Part shown: positions 11,801 through 24,320 of the stretch, piece after piece
Numbering within the stretch: the first letter of the stretch is position 1
How the letters are laid out: every line of letters starts with the position of its first letter
The notes under the pieces: generated by a model
The model's input: only the letters and a program-made list of their open reading frames with translations
Databases searched by the model: none
Told to the model about the DNA's origin: nothing
Source: Eleusine coracana subsp. coracana
Lineage: Eukaryota; Streptophyta; Magnoliopsida; Poales; Poaceae
DNA: 64,000 nucleotides
Assembly (NCBI GenBank): GCA_032690845.1
Contig: CM064417.1
Location: forward strand, 15,220,501-15,284,500
Direction: 5' to 3'
Position numbers and translations under genes: made by a program

Positions 11801-14800
11801 CCTCCTTATTGTTTACTCTAAAGCTAAAATATTCACATTTTGCTATGTTAGAATCTCAGCTATATTCATCAGAGTGACCTGTGCGTAGTGTATATTGTGT
11901 TGAGATCCTGTCTGAGTGTCACTTTTATATTTGTAGTAATATAAAACTATTTGTGTTGCTAATGCTTGCAGGGAAAGCAAAAAGTGAGATATGGAAAAGT
12001 TGGTTTTCCAGACAATGAAATCTCTGCCAGAAACATAATAATTGCGACCGGGTCTGTTCCTTTCGTTCCTAAGGGCATTGAGATAGATGGTAACTACTTT
12101 TTTTTTCCTTTAGTTTTCCAATTTAATTTTCCTAGTGAAATAAAAAAAACATAGATTTACAAATCCTGATGCTTGAGATCATTTGCTTCATGCAATATAT
12201 TTTACTTTGTGACATACATTCATGTTGAACTGCATGCTGAAAAAGTAGACATAATAGGACAATCATAATCTTCAGAAGAGTTTTTGTCATACCCTTGGGT
12301 TTCATGAAATGTTACATGTTTATTACTAATTTGCTGCAAGGATTGTTGAGCACAACAAATTAAGCATCTTCACTGCCTGATATATTTTTACAGTAATCTC
12401 ATTTTATTCTAATATTTATATAATATTACACAGTTGTCTACTTGCTAACAGTCACTACTAGTTAGCATGCATTAAACTAGATGTGGAAATGTGGAGGTCA
12501 CTTCTTAGGCATGTTCTGTAATGTTGCAATCATGAGCGACTAAAAACGAAAACTGAAACTACAGGTTTTTTGACATCCTGTAAATTCAATAAACAAAAGG
12601 ATTTCAAAAGAGCTATAGGAGAAAAAAGAGTCCTGCTATTGTTGCTATTTCTTAACATTGCAACATGTACAGTTCAAATGCTCAATCACATGTGTAGTGC
12701 ATCTGCAGTGTATTTGGCTCTTGTCTGTTCCCTCCTTGTATTGTACTGTTCTGGTAAATTCTGCTGGATGATTTTATATTTTATGCAGGTAAAACTGTCT
12801 TCACTAGTGATCATGCACTTAAACTTGAGTCAGTCCCTGACTGGATAGCTATTGTTGGAAGTGGTTACATTGGACTTGAATTCAGTGATGTATACACAGC
12901 TCTGGGAAGTGAGGTACATAACAGTTATTGTAATGCATGATTACCTTATATAAATGCTTAGGACAAGCTCGTATTGGATGCTAAAGTTTAACGTGCTTTC
13001 CTTTAGAGTGTACAATGGGCACATGGTTTAACTCATTTGTGAAACATATGCACTTGATAGCGAATGAACAATGCCTCATTATCCATTATTGTACACTCGA
13101 GCATTTTCACCAAATGAAGCTTCATCTTTACTTGCTCAAATTTGTATTAACAGGTTACTTTTGTTGAAGCTCTCGATCAATTAATGCCTGGTTTTGATCC
13201 TGAGATTGCAAAATTGGCCCAGAGGATTCTTATCAATCCTCGAAAAATTGACTATCACACTGGCGTCTTTGCAAGCAAGGTTTACTGCATTTCAAGCTAT
13301 TTTAATTACATGAAATCTGAGGACACTGTCTTATTATTTATACCTTGAAGCATTTATTTTTCTAGATTACCCCAGCAAAGGATGGCAAACCTGTTTTGAT
13401 TGAGTTGATTGATGCCAAGACGAAAGAACACAAGGAAACACTTGAGGTTGGAATTTTTTGTTTTCACCCTTCAGTTGTTATCATAGATGGTTTCAGCATG
13501 CTTGTTGACTACTTCCATCACTGAGCTGTCTGGCAAATACATGTTGTCAGCCCGTATAAGACATATTTATAAATTATCCAAGCTGCTAGGTCACTAATAT
13601 TAGTATGACCCTATTAGTTATTTGCTTGATGTTTTTGCAATCCCTCCTAATTCACTAATTTGGATACAGCGTAATCACGATGCCAGTAATATTTTTGTTT
13701 GACCTTTTAGGTTAGAACCATGTTTAGCTCATGGTTTTTTTTATGGTACAATATAAAGTATTCCTGATGCTATGATGCAGTGGCTTGTTTATTCTTAAAA
13801 TGGTTTTATTATCAACAGGTGGATGCTGCACTTATAGCTACTGGAAGGGCACCATTCACCAAAGGACTTGGCTTGGAAAATGTAAGTACATGAAAATGAT
13901 CACTATCAGAGTTCTCAAACTTGAATGTGATCATGCATAAATGATACACTTTTTCTTCAGATCAATGTTGTTACACAACGTGGTTTTGTCCCTGTTGATG
14001 AGCGGATGCAAGTTATGGATGCAGATGGCAATGCAGTATGGCAAATATAACACAAATCACTGTTACAGTTTTCTTTCTTTCAACAACAGTATCTCATGTG
14101 CGTGCCTCATAACATAAACATCAATTTGTAGGTTTCAAATTTGTATTGTATTGGAGATGCCAATGGTAAACTCATGCTTGCTCATGCAGCTAGTGCTCAA
14201 GGAATCTCAGGTAGATAATTTGGTTGCTTTTATGCATTCTGCTGCTGGTTACTGTGGCTCTTTTAATGAGTGATTGTTCATCTGAATATAGTTGTGGAGC
14301 AAATTTGTGGGAAGGATAACATCCTAAACCATCTAAGCATCCCGGCTGCTTGTTTCACTCATCCTGAGATCAGTATGGTTGGGCTGACAGAGGTAAGTTG
14401 AATCTATTTGTCCAATCTTAATACCCTCTGCGTGGAAATGTGCGTGGTAATTGTTGTATGAATTTTCATATAGGAAAAGTAGACTAAATCTGATGTTTTA
14501 GTTTCGTTGGAAAGAACAACTAAAATCGTAATTATAAATCTATTCAGTGCTTTTGGCATAGCAACCAAGATCTTGAAATTCCCTACTGAAATCTCTAGTA
14601 AATTTTGCAGCCACAAGCTAGAGAAAAGGCTGATAAGGAAGGATATGAAGTAAGTGTTGTTAAGACCAGCTTCAAAGCTAACACAAAGGCTCTGGCAGAG
14701 AATGAAGGCGATGGACTTGCTAAGGTAATCCAATCGTGCTTCCCAAAGCTACTGCATACCGAATTTAAGTTTTCTCGTGGATGCATTCGGGAGTCACAAT

Positions 14801-15266
14801 GGGTGCTAGGTGTTAGAACTGGTTGCATAACCATTATAGCATGACAAGACTTGTGCTCTCTTTTCATTACAGATGATTTACCGGCCTGACACTGGAGAAA
14901 TTCTTGGAGTTCACATTTTGGGTTTGCATGCTGCTGACCTCATCCACGAGGCATCGAATGCCATTGCCCTAGGAACTCGGGTGCAAGTAAGTGTGAATAG
15001 CATTCTTCTTTTCTGTGATATTTGTATTAAAGCTTGAATTTGTACATAACCATTTGCATCAACCAGGACATCAAGTTTGCCGTTCATGCACATCCAACCT
15101 TGTCTGAGGTTTTGGACGAGCTTTTCAAGGCTGCCAAGGTATCAAGCGTATGTACTCTTGTTATTGATTTGCATACAACCCAAAATATGAACCGTGACAT
15201 TTTCTTTTTCCTTGACAGGTCAGTTCAGGTGTTTCGAGTTCTGTAAGTGAGCCAGTTGCAGCTTAG
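8857..15266 (+). CDS. LPD1: Dihydrolipoamide dehydrogenase, plastid type (E3 of plastid pyruvate dehydrogenase), 15 exons
   Basis: E3 reoxidises dihydrolipoamide on E2 using FAD and NAD+; the plastid form serves pyruvate dehydrogenase for fatty-acid synthesis. Exons: 8857-9147, 10652-10798, 11329-11463, 11972-12089, 12789-12913, 13154-13279, 13366-13446, 13819-13881, 13961-14035, 14132-14210, 14292-14392, 14611-14724, 14873-14986, 15067-15138, 15219-15266. They sum to 563 codons with the TAG stop. Residues 1 to about 70 are an Ala/Ser/Arg-rich transit peptide. The FAD motif GAGVGG is at 82-87. The redox disulfide GGTCVNRGCVPSK has Cys113 and Cys118. The NAD motif GSGYIG is at 254-259. The dimer-interface HAHPTLSE supplies His532 and Glu537. 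Length matches plastid LPDs (about 560-570). All key residues and splice sites are intact. The 3' UTR runs past 15400, with an AATGAA near 15421. Confidence 0.96.
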
Positions 15267-15613
15267 AGAGGTGTAGTGTACGAGTGGTAGCTAAAGCATC
15301 TGCCATAGCAACTATTAGAGGTCCTTTGTACTTCACGAGCCTGCTGTTTACAGAAAGTGATTTGTGGCTACTGCCTGCCGTTCGTTACAAGTTCCGCAGA
15401 TGTGTACCTGGTATTTATTGAATGAACATACTATGTACCTACATTAACGACTATAAATTTTGCAGCCCCTGTAGAGTTCAGTACAGTGAAATTACATAGA
15501 ACTTATCTCCTATGTTTGATTCCTTCATTATTATTGTCTTCGGTGGGTGGGTGGGGGCGGGGGGCTGGCTTCAGCAAAGGCAGCAATTATGCATAAGATT
15601 CTTCTTCTTTCTT

Positions 15614-15894
15614 AGAGCATCTCCAAAATTCAAAAAAAAAAAACTTCCCCTAAATTAAAATATTGGGGTTTAGGCAAAACGCATCTCCAATAGGACCTTA
15701 AAACCTTTTCAAGTATTTTGGTTTTTCCTAAATTTTCTTTATTTGTCTCTTCAAATAGAAAAAGAGTTGGGGGGAGGGGGGGGGGGGGGGCATAATCTTC
15801 TCTTTTCAAGTAGTTGTGGTTTTAAATGTTGATGTGGCCTAATCAAAAGTACCTGAGATTTTTTATTTAGGGATTACTGCTAGAGGAGGACATA
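15614..15894. mobile_element. MITE-like repeat, copy 1, lacking its right terminus
   Basis: It starts AGAGCATCTCCAAAA, the same terminal sequence as the next repeat. It shares internal blocks with it: CTAAATTAAA, GCATCTCCAATAG versus CCATCTCCAATAG, and GTGGCCTAATCAAAAGT versus GTGGCCCAATCAAAAGT. It ends where copy 2 begins, without its own inverted terminus. An expanded G run (about 15767-15790) sits inside. It lies about 350 bp past the LPD stop. Confidence 0.6.
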
Positions 15895-16263
15895 AGAGCA
15901 TCTCCAAAAGCTTTCTAAAAACTCTCCCTAAAAACTCTCTCTAAATTAAATTAATGGGATTTAGTCTAAAAAACCATCTCCAATAGCTCTTCTAAATAAG
16001 TCATATATTTATTTTCTTCTTAAATTCTTCTCATTTATAGCTAAAAATGAGGGGAAAATTAGGAACCCTAATACTTGTATTTAGAAGGAAATTAATGTTG
16101 TTGTAGTCCTAGATGTTAACGTGGCCCAATCAAAAGTTTCCCTGATCCATTTCTTGGGAGAACTGTTGGAGGAGATAAGAAAACTTCTCCCTAATAATTT
16201 TTAGACTGCTTTTAAAAACACTCTTTTGAAATCAATTTTTTGGGAAGCTTTTGAAGATGCTCT
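15895..16263. mobile_element. MITE-like repeat, copy 2, with matching terminal inverted repeats
   Basis: The left end AGAGCATCTCCAAAAGCTTT pairs with the reverse complement of the right end (AGAGCATCTTCAAAAGCTTC) over about 20 bp with two mismatches. The interior is non-coding and AT-rich. GAGCATCTCCAA termini are common in grass genomes. The superfamily is not certain. Confidence 0.65.
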
Positions 16264-16763
16264 AACCATTCTACTTATAGTTGCTTGATTGCCTCATAAA
16301 AGTTTTTGGGTAGTTCTATGGAAAACTTTTAGAGATGCTGTTAAATGGTCAAATATAAGTTCATTCAAACTTCAGCTCACCTTTACAGTTGATTTTTATA
16401 TCATTTAGTTTAGGGGCAATTACATTTCCACCATCGATTTCTTGTCCGGTTATGATTTTACCACAACATTTTTGAACTGAAGCATGCTTCTATCATGGAC
16501 CTGTTACCTATACCCGGTCATACGGGCTGACAAAAAGAATTTTTAGCTGGAGAGTTTATGTGTTGACTCGTGTGGTGGGATGAGATGTGAATGGTGTTCT
16601 ACAACATGCTTCTTGGTATGGGCTGTTACACCGCAGGCTCTAGGGAAGTCAGGATGAGAGAGCACTTATATTGGGGGTGGGTTTACTACTATGCTTTCAG
16701 CAGTTATCCTCTTCGCACTTGACTACCTAACATTTACCTTAGCCACGATAACTGATACACTAC
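16264..16763. other. Spacer between MITEs and Copia element A
   Basis: No gene is seen. A sequence resembling a third degenerate MITE end (AGAGATGCTGTTAAATGG, about 16331) lies at the left. The rest is unrecognised, probably old repeat sequence. The last five bases (ACTAC, 16759-16763) are the likely left target-site copy of element A. Confidence 0.4.
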
Positions 16764-17412
16764 TGTAAGCTTCATGACCATTGATGATTGGATCCCTAAG
16801 ATATGAATGTTTTAGTGATAAATAATAAATATAAAATTGCGGGCTAATATCTACATGAGTGTTGTCTATGCAGGAATTATCTTTAAACTCTATTACAAAT
16901 CACATGTATGACAGTTGCCTTATCGATGGATGACAATGAGCACAAGTGTGGAGGCTTGTAAGTTTGATGAAGTCCAAAGGTTGATGAAGATGGATCAAAA
17001 CTAAGTATAAGCTATGAAGTAAGTGTTGGGAATATTTATCTAGTTGTTAGGGCTTTGAGTCCATAGGAAAAACCGGACTATCAAGGAGATCTAGGTCATG
17101 TCTTTTCGGTCACACTAGTTGGTGATGTGCATGGATGTTCAGTGAAATCACAGGCAGACACTAGGTGACAGTGGAGAAGCCAAAGAGCTATTCGAAGAAG
17201 CTAAAAAATGAAGTCAAGCGAGGACAAGAAGTTTTAGTATCTCAATATAGTGACCGGACAGAGGGGTCAGTGGAGACCGGACTGTACGATCACTAGGAGG
17301 ACATGAATTCCAGAGAGAAGACTCAACGAGAAAACTGCCAGAGTTGAAGTCTGTACAAGTCAACTCTGGACAGCGAGAAAGCGGCTCTAGAAATGTTTCT
17401 GTAATGGAGAGT
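16764..17412 (+). mobile_element. 5' LTR of element A, left part
   Basis: It begins TGTAAGCTTCATGACCATTG and aligns by eye with the start of the 3' LTR at 35124 over its full length. It ends at the target site of the 17413-21282 insertion (GTAATGGAGAG). It continues at 21283 with GAGAGAAACGG. Confidence 0.85.
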
Positions 17413-20400
17413 TGTGACATCTAGGTGTCTCATTTCTACTTAACAAGTATGTAAAGCACAAATTATAGCTAAGTGTAACATAAAATGATAGAGCCCCCCA
17501 CCCAATTTGAATTAATTATAGTCAAATAAAAACCCTGCAACCAAGTTTGTGAGGCAAGTTAAAAATTTTCTATACAATATATGTCAAGTAAATTCATAAT
17601 CATTTTAGTAATGATAAAATAGAATTTTATAAATTAAATGAGCATTTTACCATATTTGGAATTACCTCAAACAATTAATTTAAGCTTAGAAATCTTTCAC
17701 AATAGGCAGATAATTATAAAATATTTATAAATTCTCTGGTAAATTGGGACCCACTAGAGCACCAGAAATATCACAAGGGACCTATGTGCAAAATCCTATA
17801 TTATTTTGGGCCTTGTAGCTATTTTATTTTGAATTAATTGAAACTAGGGACCTATATGCAATTTTAGAAAGAATAGAAGGGGCGCAGAGTGAAATTCCCT
17901 TTCTTCTTCTCCATTGGCGCAGGCGGCACCCGCTGGCGCACGCCATGGCCCGCCTTCACCCTGCCTCGGAACCCCGCGCGCTACACTGTCGCCTGACCCC
18001 CCTGCTCAGCCGTCCTGTCCCATCCATCACCTCCGCCGCGAGTGCCGCCCAACGGCCACCCTTCCCGCCCCGGCACGCTAGCCATGCCTACCGACAAAAA
18101 CTTCAATGCCGAGCGCCCAGCTGCTTCCGGCCTCCCCAACAACGGGAAAAACCACGCGCGACACCGACCCGTCCCATCTGCCCCCCCCCCCTTCGTTTTC
18201 CCGTTCCCGCCCGCGACAAGCCGCTAGACGACACGACCGGGAGTTGCCTTTACCATGCCCGATGCCGACGTGACCTCGCCGCGCCGCTTGGTCACTCCGC
18301 GTCCGACCGCCCTGTCGCCCCGACAACACTCAAGATAGCATGCAACCCCCCTCCCCCTACGACCCTCTCAGCCGCACTCCCTCTACTCCCTGCCCTCTCT
18401 TTTCCCTTTCCCCCCCCTATCCACCATTCCGCCATTGCAGAGCACAAGCTCGAGCTTGAGCCCCGCCTTTCCCCCGCTTCCCTTCTCGAGCAAAAAACCG
18501 CCAACACGTGCGCCTCGCCCTCCTACACCTCTCCATGCCCCTGCTTGGCCAAATCCTTGCGCACATTAGTGGAATCGCAGAAAATCAGGAGCGCCCATCG
18601 CCGGCGACCCCCACCACCGTGGACCAAAAATTCTCAGCCTCTGGTGAGTCTTCGAAGCCCATTTCTTCCCTTACGTTTGCGCGACTAGCCGACGCCTTTC
18701 CCTGACCTTTTCCTTCCCTACCAAACTGCCTCAACGGTGAGCACCACCTTTCGGCCCTCCTCGATGAACGCCAGCCCGATGCCGAGCCCCTACAAGTCAC
18801 CGTGAAGCTCTAGGGCTTGATCGTGATCTGTTTCGCGCCCCGTAGCAGAAACCCGACGCCGCCGAAGTCCTCCTCTCCGCCGCCTCTCGCCGTCGACCAC
18901 ACTCCGGTGAGATCCTAAACTTGCGATCCCTGCCACTTGCTCCGCCTCGACATGCGCATCGTTTTCCTCAAACCGCGGCGAGCTTCCGTCACTTGTAGCC
19001 ATCGGCGGCGAGCCCTCCGGCGAGCCCAACCCCTGCTTCGGCAGGCTGACTAGCGCTGACCAGCAGCTGAGCTGGCGCCTGCGTAGCCCGCGTGGCATCG
19101 ACCTGTCGATGACGTAACGTTGGCGTGGCACCCACGTGTTGCTGAATAAACTAGAAAAATAGTAGAAAAGGGCTGAAAAATTTAAAAAATCATAGTAAAT
19201 TCATTTCAAAACCAATGGACCTCAAACCAATTTTGTTAGTTTCCTAAAAATGAGCTCTATTTTATAAAAATGATATCAAGCTACATCTGTCAAAGTATTT
19301 TAATAAATAAATTAGCTTGTGCAACCATCAATTAAATTCTTATAAATTCTAGAACTGCAATTTAATTCTAATCTTTTGCATGCACTGTTATTTCATATTA
19401 CTACATCACCCTGATTTTTGTTAAGTTAAATTTACATTATTTCATACTTTATGATTTAATTGATGCTTTAGCTTAAATAAATGCTAGTAAATAAAATATT
19501 AATATTCAGAAGCCGAGACTTGGTAAAAACGATGTTCATACATGTACTTATTCATAATAAATCACTCAAGTCTAGAAACACCTTTTACTATATTAATTAC
19601 ATTAATTGTTCATAGAATTATAATAACCTCATTAAATGGTTAACACACATAAAATAATGAAGTTCTAATTTGCTTCTCTGAAGCATATGTCTTCGAGAAC
19701 ATATTAATAAGATTGATGGAACTAAAACACTACTGCATTAAGCATCCGTCATATCATTGCATGTAACTGTGTTACAATAATACCGTTAACACATTTTTCT
19801 ATCATATAGGTAACGATAACCAGGAGCAAGAAGAGGATTTTTAGAAGGATATTGACTCTCAGAGGAGCAAGAAGTAGAGGTTGCTAACACTAGTGTCGAT
19901 CAAGGCAAGCCCCGATTTGCATTCGCCTTTTTAAAGTTTTGCTAGTTCATAATATTACTAGTGTCTAAGTTTATTGTTGCACTAGGTTATAGGAGTTGCT
20001 TGAAACCCACCTTGCATGTTACCCCAAATGACCTATACTACTGTGATTAGAACCCTAGTAGGCTCGGTACTGTAATGCTATGCTTAGTAAATAATAGTCT
20101 CGGTAGATATTATTACTAAGGGATGACTTGATCATTAAATTTGAACTTATAAAAGAAGTTTACTTTTGATGTATGGCCGGGCAAGGATTATGCATGTGTA
20201 GGTTTGCAGCAATACATGGGTGTTGACTGCGGTAGCCCTGCTTTGCCCACCCTAGGACCCGTCCGTGGTCGGCCCCTTGATTAAGTTTCGAATAGTACTG
20301 AATGCATGCTAGTTTATGGGCACTAGTAAACCGATGTAGCATTAAAAATTACTCGCAATAGGATCGGTTAAGGTGCATTGGTTATTGACCCTTTTGCTGC

Positions 20401-21282
20401 TGGAGTGGGCGGTTCATACCACGAAGTACTGTTGGCCGAACGACATGCCCACTCGATGTCACCACACCCGGTCTGAGGTGTAAGTTCGTTTATTGCGAAA
20501 GGTTGCCATATACGACCTTAATTGGTACGTATGTGTCATATATCTCGGGTTTCCCAGCTAATGTAAATCAATTGCAATTGCTGTCGCTCGCAGTAATGAG
20601 TACCCACTTGGTCACTGAGTCGTCACGTAGTTGCACATGATACTATGGAAATAGATTATGTTGGTTATTGTTAATTATTATTATTATTACTGCTATTATG
20701 TTGTACTTACTTTATTTACTGTGTTATTATCTCATGCTATCACTAAAGTTATATTTCTGCCCTACCCAATTAACTTGGCTAAATAAAATTTGGTAGAACT
20801 AATAGGATGCTTAGTGCAAGTCTTTTTAAATAGCCATCCTATTAGAGCCAATGCATGTCTAGGTCTTTCGACGGGTAAGTCTTGTTGAGTAATTAGTACT
20901 CAGCCTTTGTGCCATTGTTGCTTTTTAGGTAATGAAGATATAGAATTGCCTGTAGATGTGATGCCTTGGGACATGCAAGTCCTTGAGGGTTGGACTTCCT
21001 ACTGGGAGTCTGACCTGCCGCCATAGTGACCGTATGTGTGCTGCTAGGGTGATGGTTCTTTGGGCATGACTCATCACTATCCTGTATCGTCGAGCTCATA
21101 GTTTCTTATTGTTATTTGATTCTGCTGCTTTTCAAAACAAACTTGAACTTGTATCATTCCGCTGCACTTCAATGACGTTAATGATGTAATAATTCAACTT
21201 AAATTTAGACCATTTTTGTATTATCAAGTGTCTGTGTTATCAGCACCTTTGGGACCTCGATCCTTCGGGGAGGGACATCTCA
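17413..21282 (+). mobile_element. Solo LTR, about 3.9 kb, probably Gypsy-type, inserted in the 5' LTR of A
   Basis: The insert is bounded by TG...CA (TGTGACATCTAGG...GGGACATCTCA). Flanking AGAGT/AGAGA is a 4/5 match to a 5-bp duplication, and other copies of the host LTR read through this point as GGAGAGAGAAACGG. It has no gag-pol coding. The centre (17930-19130) is GC-rich, flanked by AT-rich sequence, as in long Gypsy LTRs with a structured leader. Orientation is inferred from the TG start. Family not identified. Confidence 0.65.
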
Positions 21283-21289
21283 AGAGAGA

Positions 21290-21425
21290 AACGGACCAGA
21301 CGGTCCGGTCAGTTGATCGTACAGTCCAGTCAGTAGGAATCAGTAGAGGGACAGAGCTGTTGGAGCTGAAGACTATAGTGATCGGACGGTCCGGTCAGGC
21401 AGTGACCGGACAGTCTGGTCAGTAT
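21290..21425. repeat. GACCGGAC/GTCCGGTC palindrome cluster upstream of LTR TATA
   Basis: It contains imperfect copies of TGACCGGACNGTCCGGTCA, for example ATCGGACGGTCCGGTCA and TGACCGGACAGTCTGGTCA. They end about 50 bp before the TATA box at 21476. The same arrangement recurs in the other LTRs of this family. Confidence 0.8.
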
Positions 21426-21475
21426 GCCCAGATTGTTGATCTTGTGGAGCAACAGTTAGTTTGAGGGTGGAAGCC

Positions 21476-21483
21476 TATATAAC
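21476..21483 (+). promoter_or_regulatory. TATA box of element A 5' LTR
   Basis: TATATAAC occurs in the context GGAAGCCTATATAACTTCGT. The same context is conserved in sister LTRs at 35943, 42424, 49106 and 50207 (+) and about 47660 (-), which supports a U3/R promoter. Confidence 0.7.
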
Positions 21484-22277
21484 TTCGTTGCTAGGGTCTT
21501 GAAGACCTCTCTTGGCCAGTGGAATTTCTTGAAGCATTTGGTGAGAGTCAAGAGGAAAAGAAGAGAGCACTAGGAGGAGATATTGCATATCTTGAGAGTG
21601 CTAGTGAGAGTAACTTGAGTATTGATGCACATCTAAGACTAGGGTGTTCTTGAGGGTATGATCTAGGTTGTTACTCTTGGTCTATGGTGAGACCTAGACC
21701 GGTTAGGTGTCGGTGATCGAGCCTATCGTGATCGGTTGTGAAGGTCGTCACACGTTTGTACCCGGTTTGAACCCGTCGGTGAAAGGGGCATTGCTAGTGA
21801 GCGCCCGTGTCGGTTCGGGGAGTCCGACAAGTTCTCGAGGGAGGCGAGCTTGTGCCTTGGTGGCAGCGGTGACGCGCACCGTGTCTTCACTCCGAGAGTG
21901 ATTGCGGGTTCGTGGGCGGGAACTCCACATTGGTGGCAGGAGGGACCGGGCCTCCGGCGGGAGTGGTCCAACGAGGAGTAGGGGAAGGCGCCATCCTTCC
22001 AAGACTCAGGAAAATTTATGACCATTGCTTGAACCCCTCTTTACTATTTCACAATTGTGTGCTCTAGTACCTAGGTTGAATTGTGGCTTGCATAGGCTAG
22101 TGTGTTTGGCTTCCGCGCTTGATTTCATCATGAACACTAGCATGTGTAGGATCTTGGCCAACTAGAATTGTTATGTTGCAACGATCGCTAGGTTCTAGTA
22201 GTGTAATTGAAGTATTCGGGCTCGTGGTCGGCTTACTAATTCCTTCCCCCTCTCGGTACGCCTTCGATCCTTACAAG

Positions 22278-22290
22278 TGATATCAGAGCC
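22278..22290 (+). other. Primer-binding site of element A
   Basis: TGATATCAGAGCC differs by one base from the initiator tRNA-Met complement TGGTATCAGAGCC. It begins two bases after the LTR end. Confidence 0.85.
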
Positions 22291-22328
22291 AAGTGCTCAT
22301 CTTTGAGGCTTCACCGCCTTGAGTAAGG

Positions 22329-24320
22329 ATGTCGAGACAGGTGGGGAGTGTTCCTATATTCGACAGGGAGGACTACGAGTATTGAAAGGCTCGTATGTAA
22401 GCCTACTTGGAGTCCCTTGATCCAGAGATATGGATGGTGACCCATGAGTCTGATGCGGATGTGAACCTACTTGAACCTGATTTCATTAAGTGCAACTCTA
22501 AGGCCAAGAATGCTCTGTTTGCATGCATATCTAAGGATGTCTTTGCTAGGTTGGATGCAAGTTCTACAACACATGGTATCTAGACTGAGATTCAGGGTCT
22601 TAATGAGGGTACCAGTGATGTCAAAGAGGAAAGATACTATGTGTTGAAGAACAAGTATGATAACTTCAATAGATTGCCACATGAGAGAGCTAAAACTGTT
22701 TATTCTTGCTTTCATGTACTAGTGGAAGAGATCAATGCTCTTGAGGATGACTTCAAAGCTTAAGCTTGTTGAAGTGATAAGAAGATTCTTGAGGCTATTC
22801 AAAGACCCCAAGTATGAATCCATCATCACCTTCACCTTGCAAGGTGACCTAAAGACAAAGACCATGAAGGATGTACTTGGGAAGATCACTGCCTTCGAGA
22901 GCTACCAGCTGGGTTTGGATGATCCTCAGCCATCCAACCTTGCTTTTCAAGCCGAGAAGCAAGAGCCTATCAAGAGCAAGAAGAGGAAGAAGAAGAAAAT
23001 CATTGAAGATGATGATGATGATGACTTGAGTGAGGACTTGGCCCTTCTCATGAAGAAGATGAGTCAAAGGGCAAGTGCTTCAACTATGGGTCCAAGAACC
23101 ACTTTGTTCGAGATTGCCCCAAGCCAAAAAAGGAAGCTTTCAAGTCCCAAGACTCAAGTGATGATGAAGAAGAAAAAAATGAAGACCCCAAAGCCAAGCA
23201 AAAGAAAAAGAGGTACTGCAACAAGGACAAGAGCAAAGGCAAAGGCAAAACTCAAGACCACAAGAAGAAGTTCTCACGCAAGACACTTGTCGGAGAATGG
23301 ACGAGTGACAACTCGAGTGACACATCCTCTTCCTCAAGCGATGACGAAGAAGTGGCCAGCCTAGCCATGATCAAGACCACATCGCCATGATCTCTTCCTC
23401 CACCTCCCACGTACCTCATGGCTGCGAGCCAACTTGGGGAGAGTAAGGATGAGAGCAGTGATGATAGCGATGATGAGGAGCTCTCTTGCGCCGAGCTTTA
23501 GAGTATGCTTGAGCAAGCCCACGACATCGCCGTTAAGAAATCTAAAATGTTGGATGTGGTAAGAAAAGAGTGTAAGTTGGCTAAGGACCGTGTTGGTGAG
23601 CTTGAGAGTGAGCTCAAGGACCTTATCACATCTCATGAGGCCATAAACAAGAGTTATGACAAACTCAAGGGTGATCATATAGAGCTACATGAGAAGTACG
23701 AGGCATTTGAACTTACTTTTGAGGCTATCAATGTTGATAACCTTGCCTCTTCCTCCTCTAGTTCATTTAAGAGTGATGCTTCTACTATTTGTGATGAACT
23801 AACCACCTCGGTTGAGGTTTCTTCTCTTGAGCTATTTGTTTTGGAGGAATATCACAAGCTCAAGGAAGAGAGGAAGATGGTGATGGATGGCTTCGAGAGG
23901 CTCACACGTGATAGAGCCATTCATAAGGAGATTCTTGGAAGAAACCTTGTGAACAATGTCTCCCACAGGGGACTTGGCTCATATCCCACCGCCATCGACA
24001 TCATCGGGACGAGTGACTCCATCCCCACATGGATCAAGCCCCTACTCGCCGACGACCACTATTACAAGAGGTGTTGCAAGGATGGTCGCACCATCAAGAA
24101 TTGTTCTATGGTGAGAAGTTTCATTGTTTTGCCTAACACTAACTTGTTCCATGAGAACACACATTTCAAGCTTTTTAGGAACAAGTATGGCAAGGTGAAT
24201 GCAAAGGTTTTGGGACCACCAAACAAGAAGAGAAAGGTCAAGAGCATATGAGTGCCTAAGTGCATTATTGATCTTGAGAGGTCAACAAAGTACAAGTGGG
24301 TGCCCAAGAACAAGACCTAG
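22329..24320 (+). pseudogene. gag of element A (Copia, SIRE/Maximus-like), broken
   Basis: The ATG at 22329 opens an N-terminal segment VGSVPIFDREDYEY followed by a UBN2-like Gag core (LKNKYDNFNRLPHERAKTVY, then FESYQLGLDDPQPSNLAFQA). A Lys-rich and acidic linker follows. The zinc knuckle near 23070 has its second Cys changed to Tyr (CFNYG). A long coiled-coil-prone segment (DRVGELESELKDLITSHEA) and a conserved C-terminus ending KYKWVPKNKT complete the product, with stop at 24318. Breaks: TGA near 22384, TAA near 22396, TAG near 22579, a frameshift near 22757, a frameshift near the zinc knuckle, TAG at 23499 and TGA at 24249. The last two are TGG in copy E. It cannot make intact Gag. Confidence 0.88.

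Larger units (their letters stand above)
21283..22275 (+). mobile_element. 5' LTR of element A, right part with promoter and U5
   Basis: It resumes the LTR interrupted at 17412 and ends GATCCTTACA immediately before the PBS. It holds the palindrome cluster (21290-21425), a TATA box (TATATAAC, 21476) and the U5-type end CTCTCGGTACGCC. About 165 bp here (roughly 21975-22140) is missing from the 3' LTR. Confidence 0.85.

Noticed and set aside
17945..18688. 247-codon ATG-initiated open frame inside the solo LTR
   Set aside because: The composition is Pro/Ala/Ser/Arg-rich from a GC-rich block that is open in several frames. It has no domain and lies in LTR sequence, so it is more likely a leader than a gene.
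22735..23364. Lys/Arg-rich 209-codon frame as a separate basic protein
   Set aside because: Its second half is the gag linker and zinc-knuckle region read out of frame after a frameshift; copy E shows the true frame.
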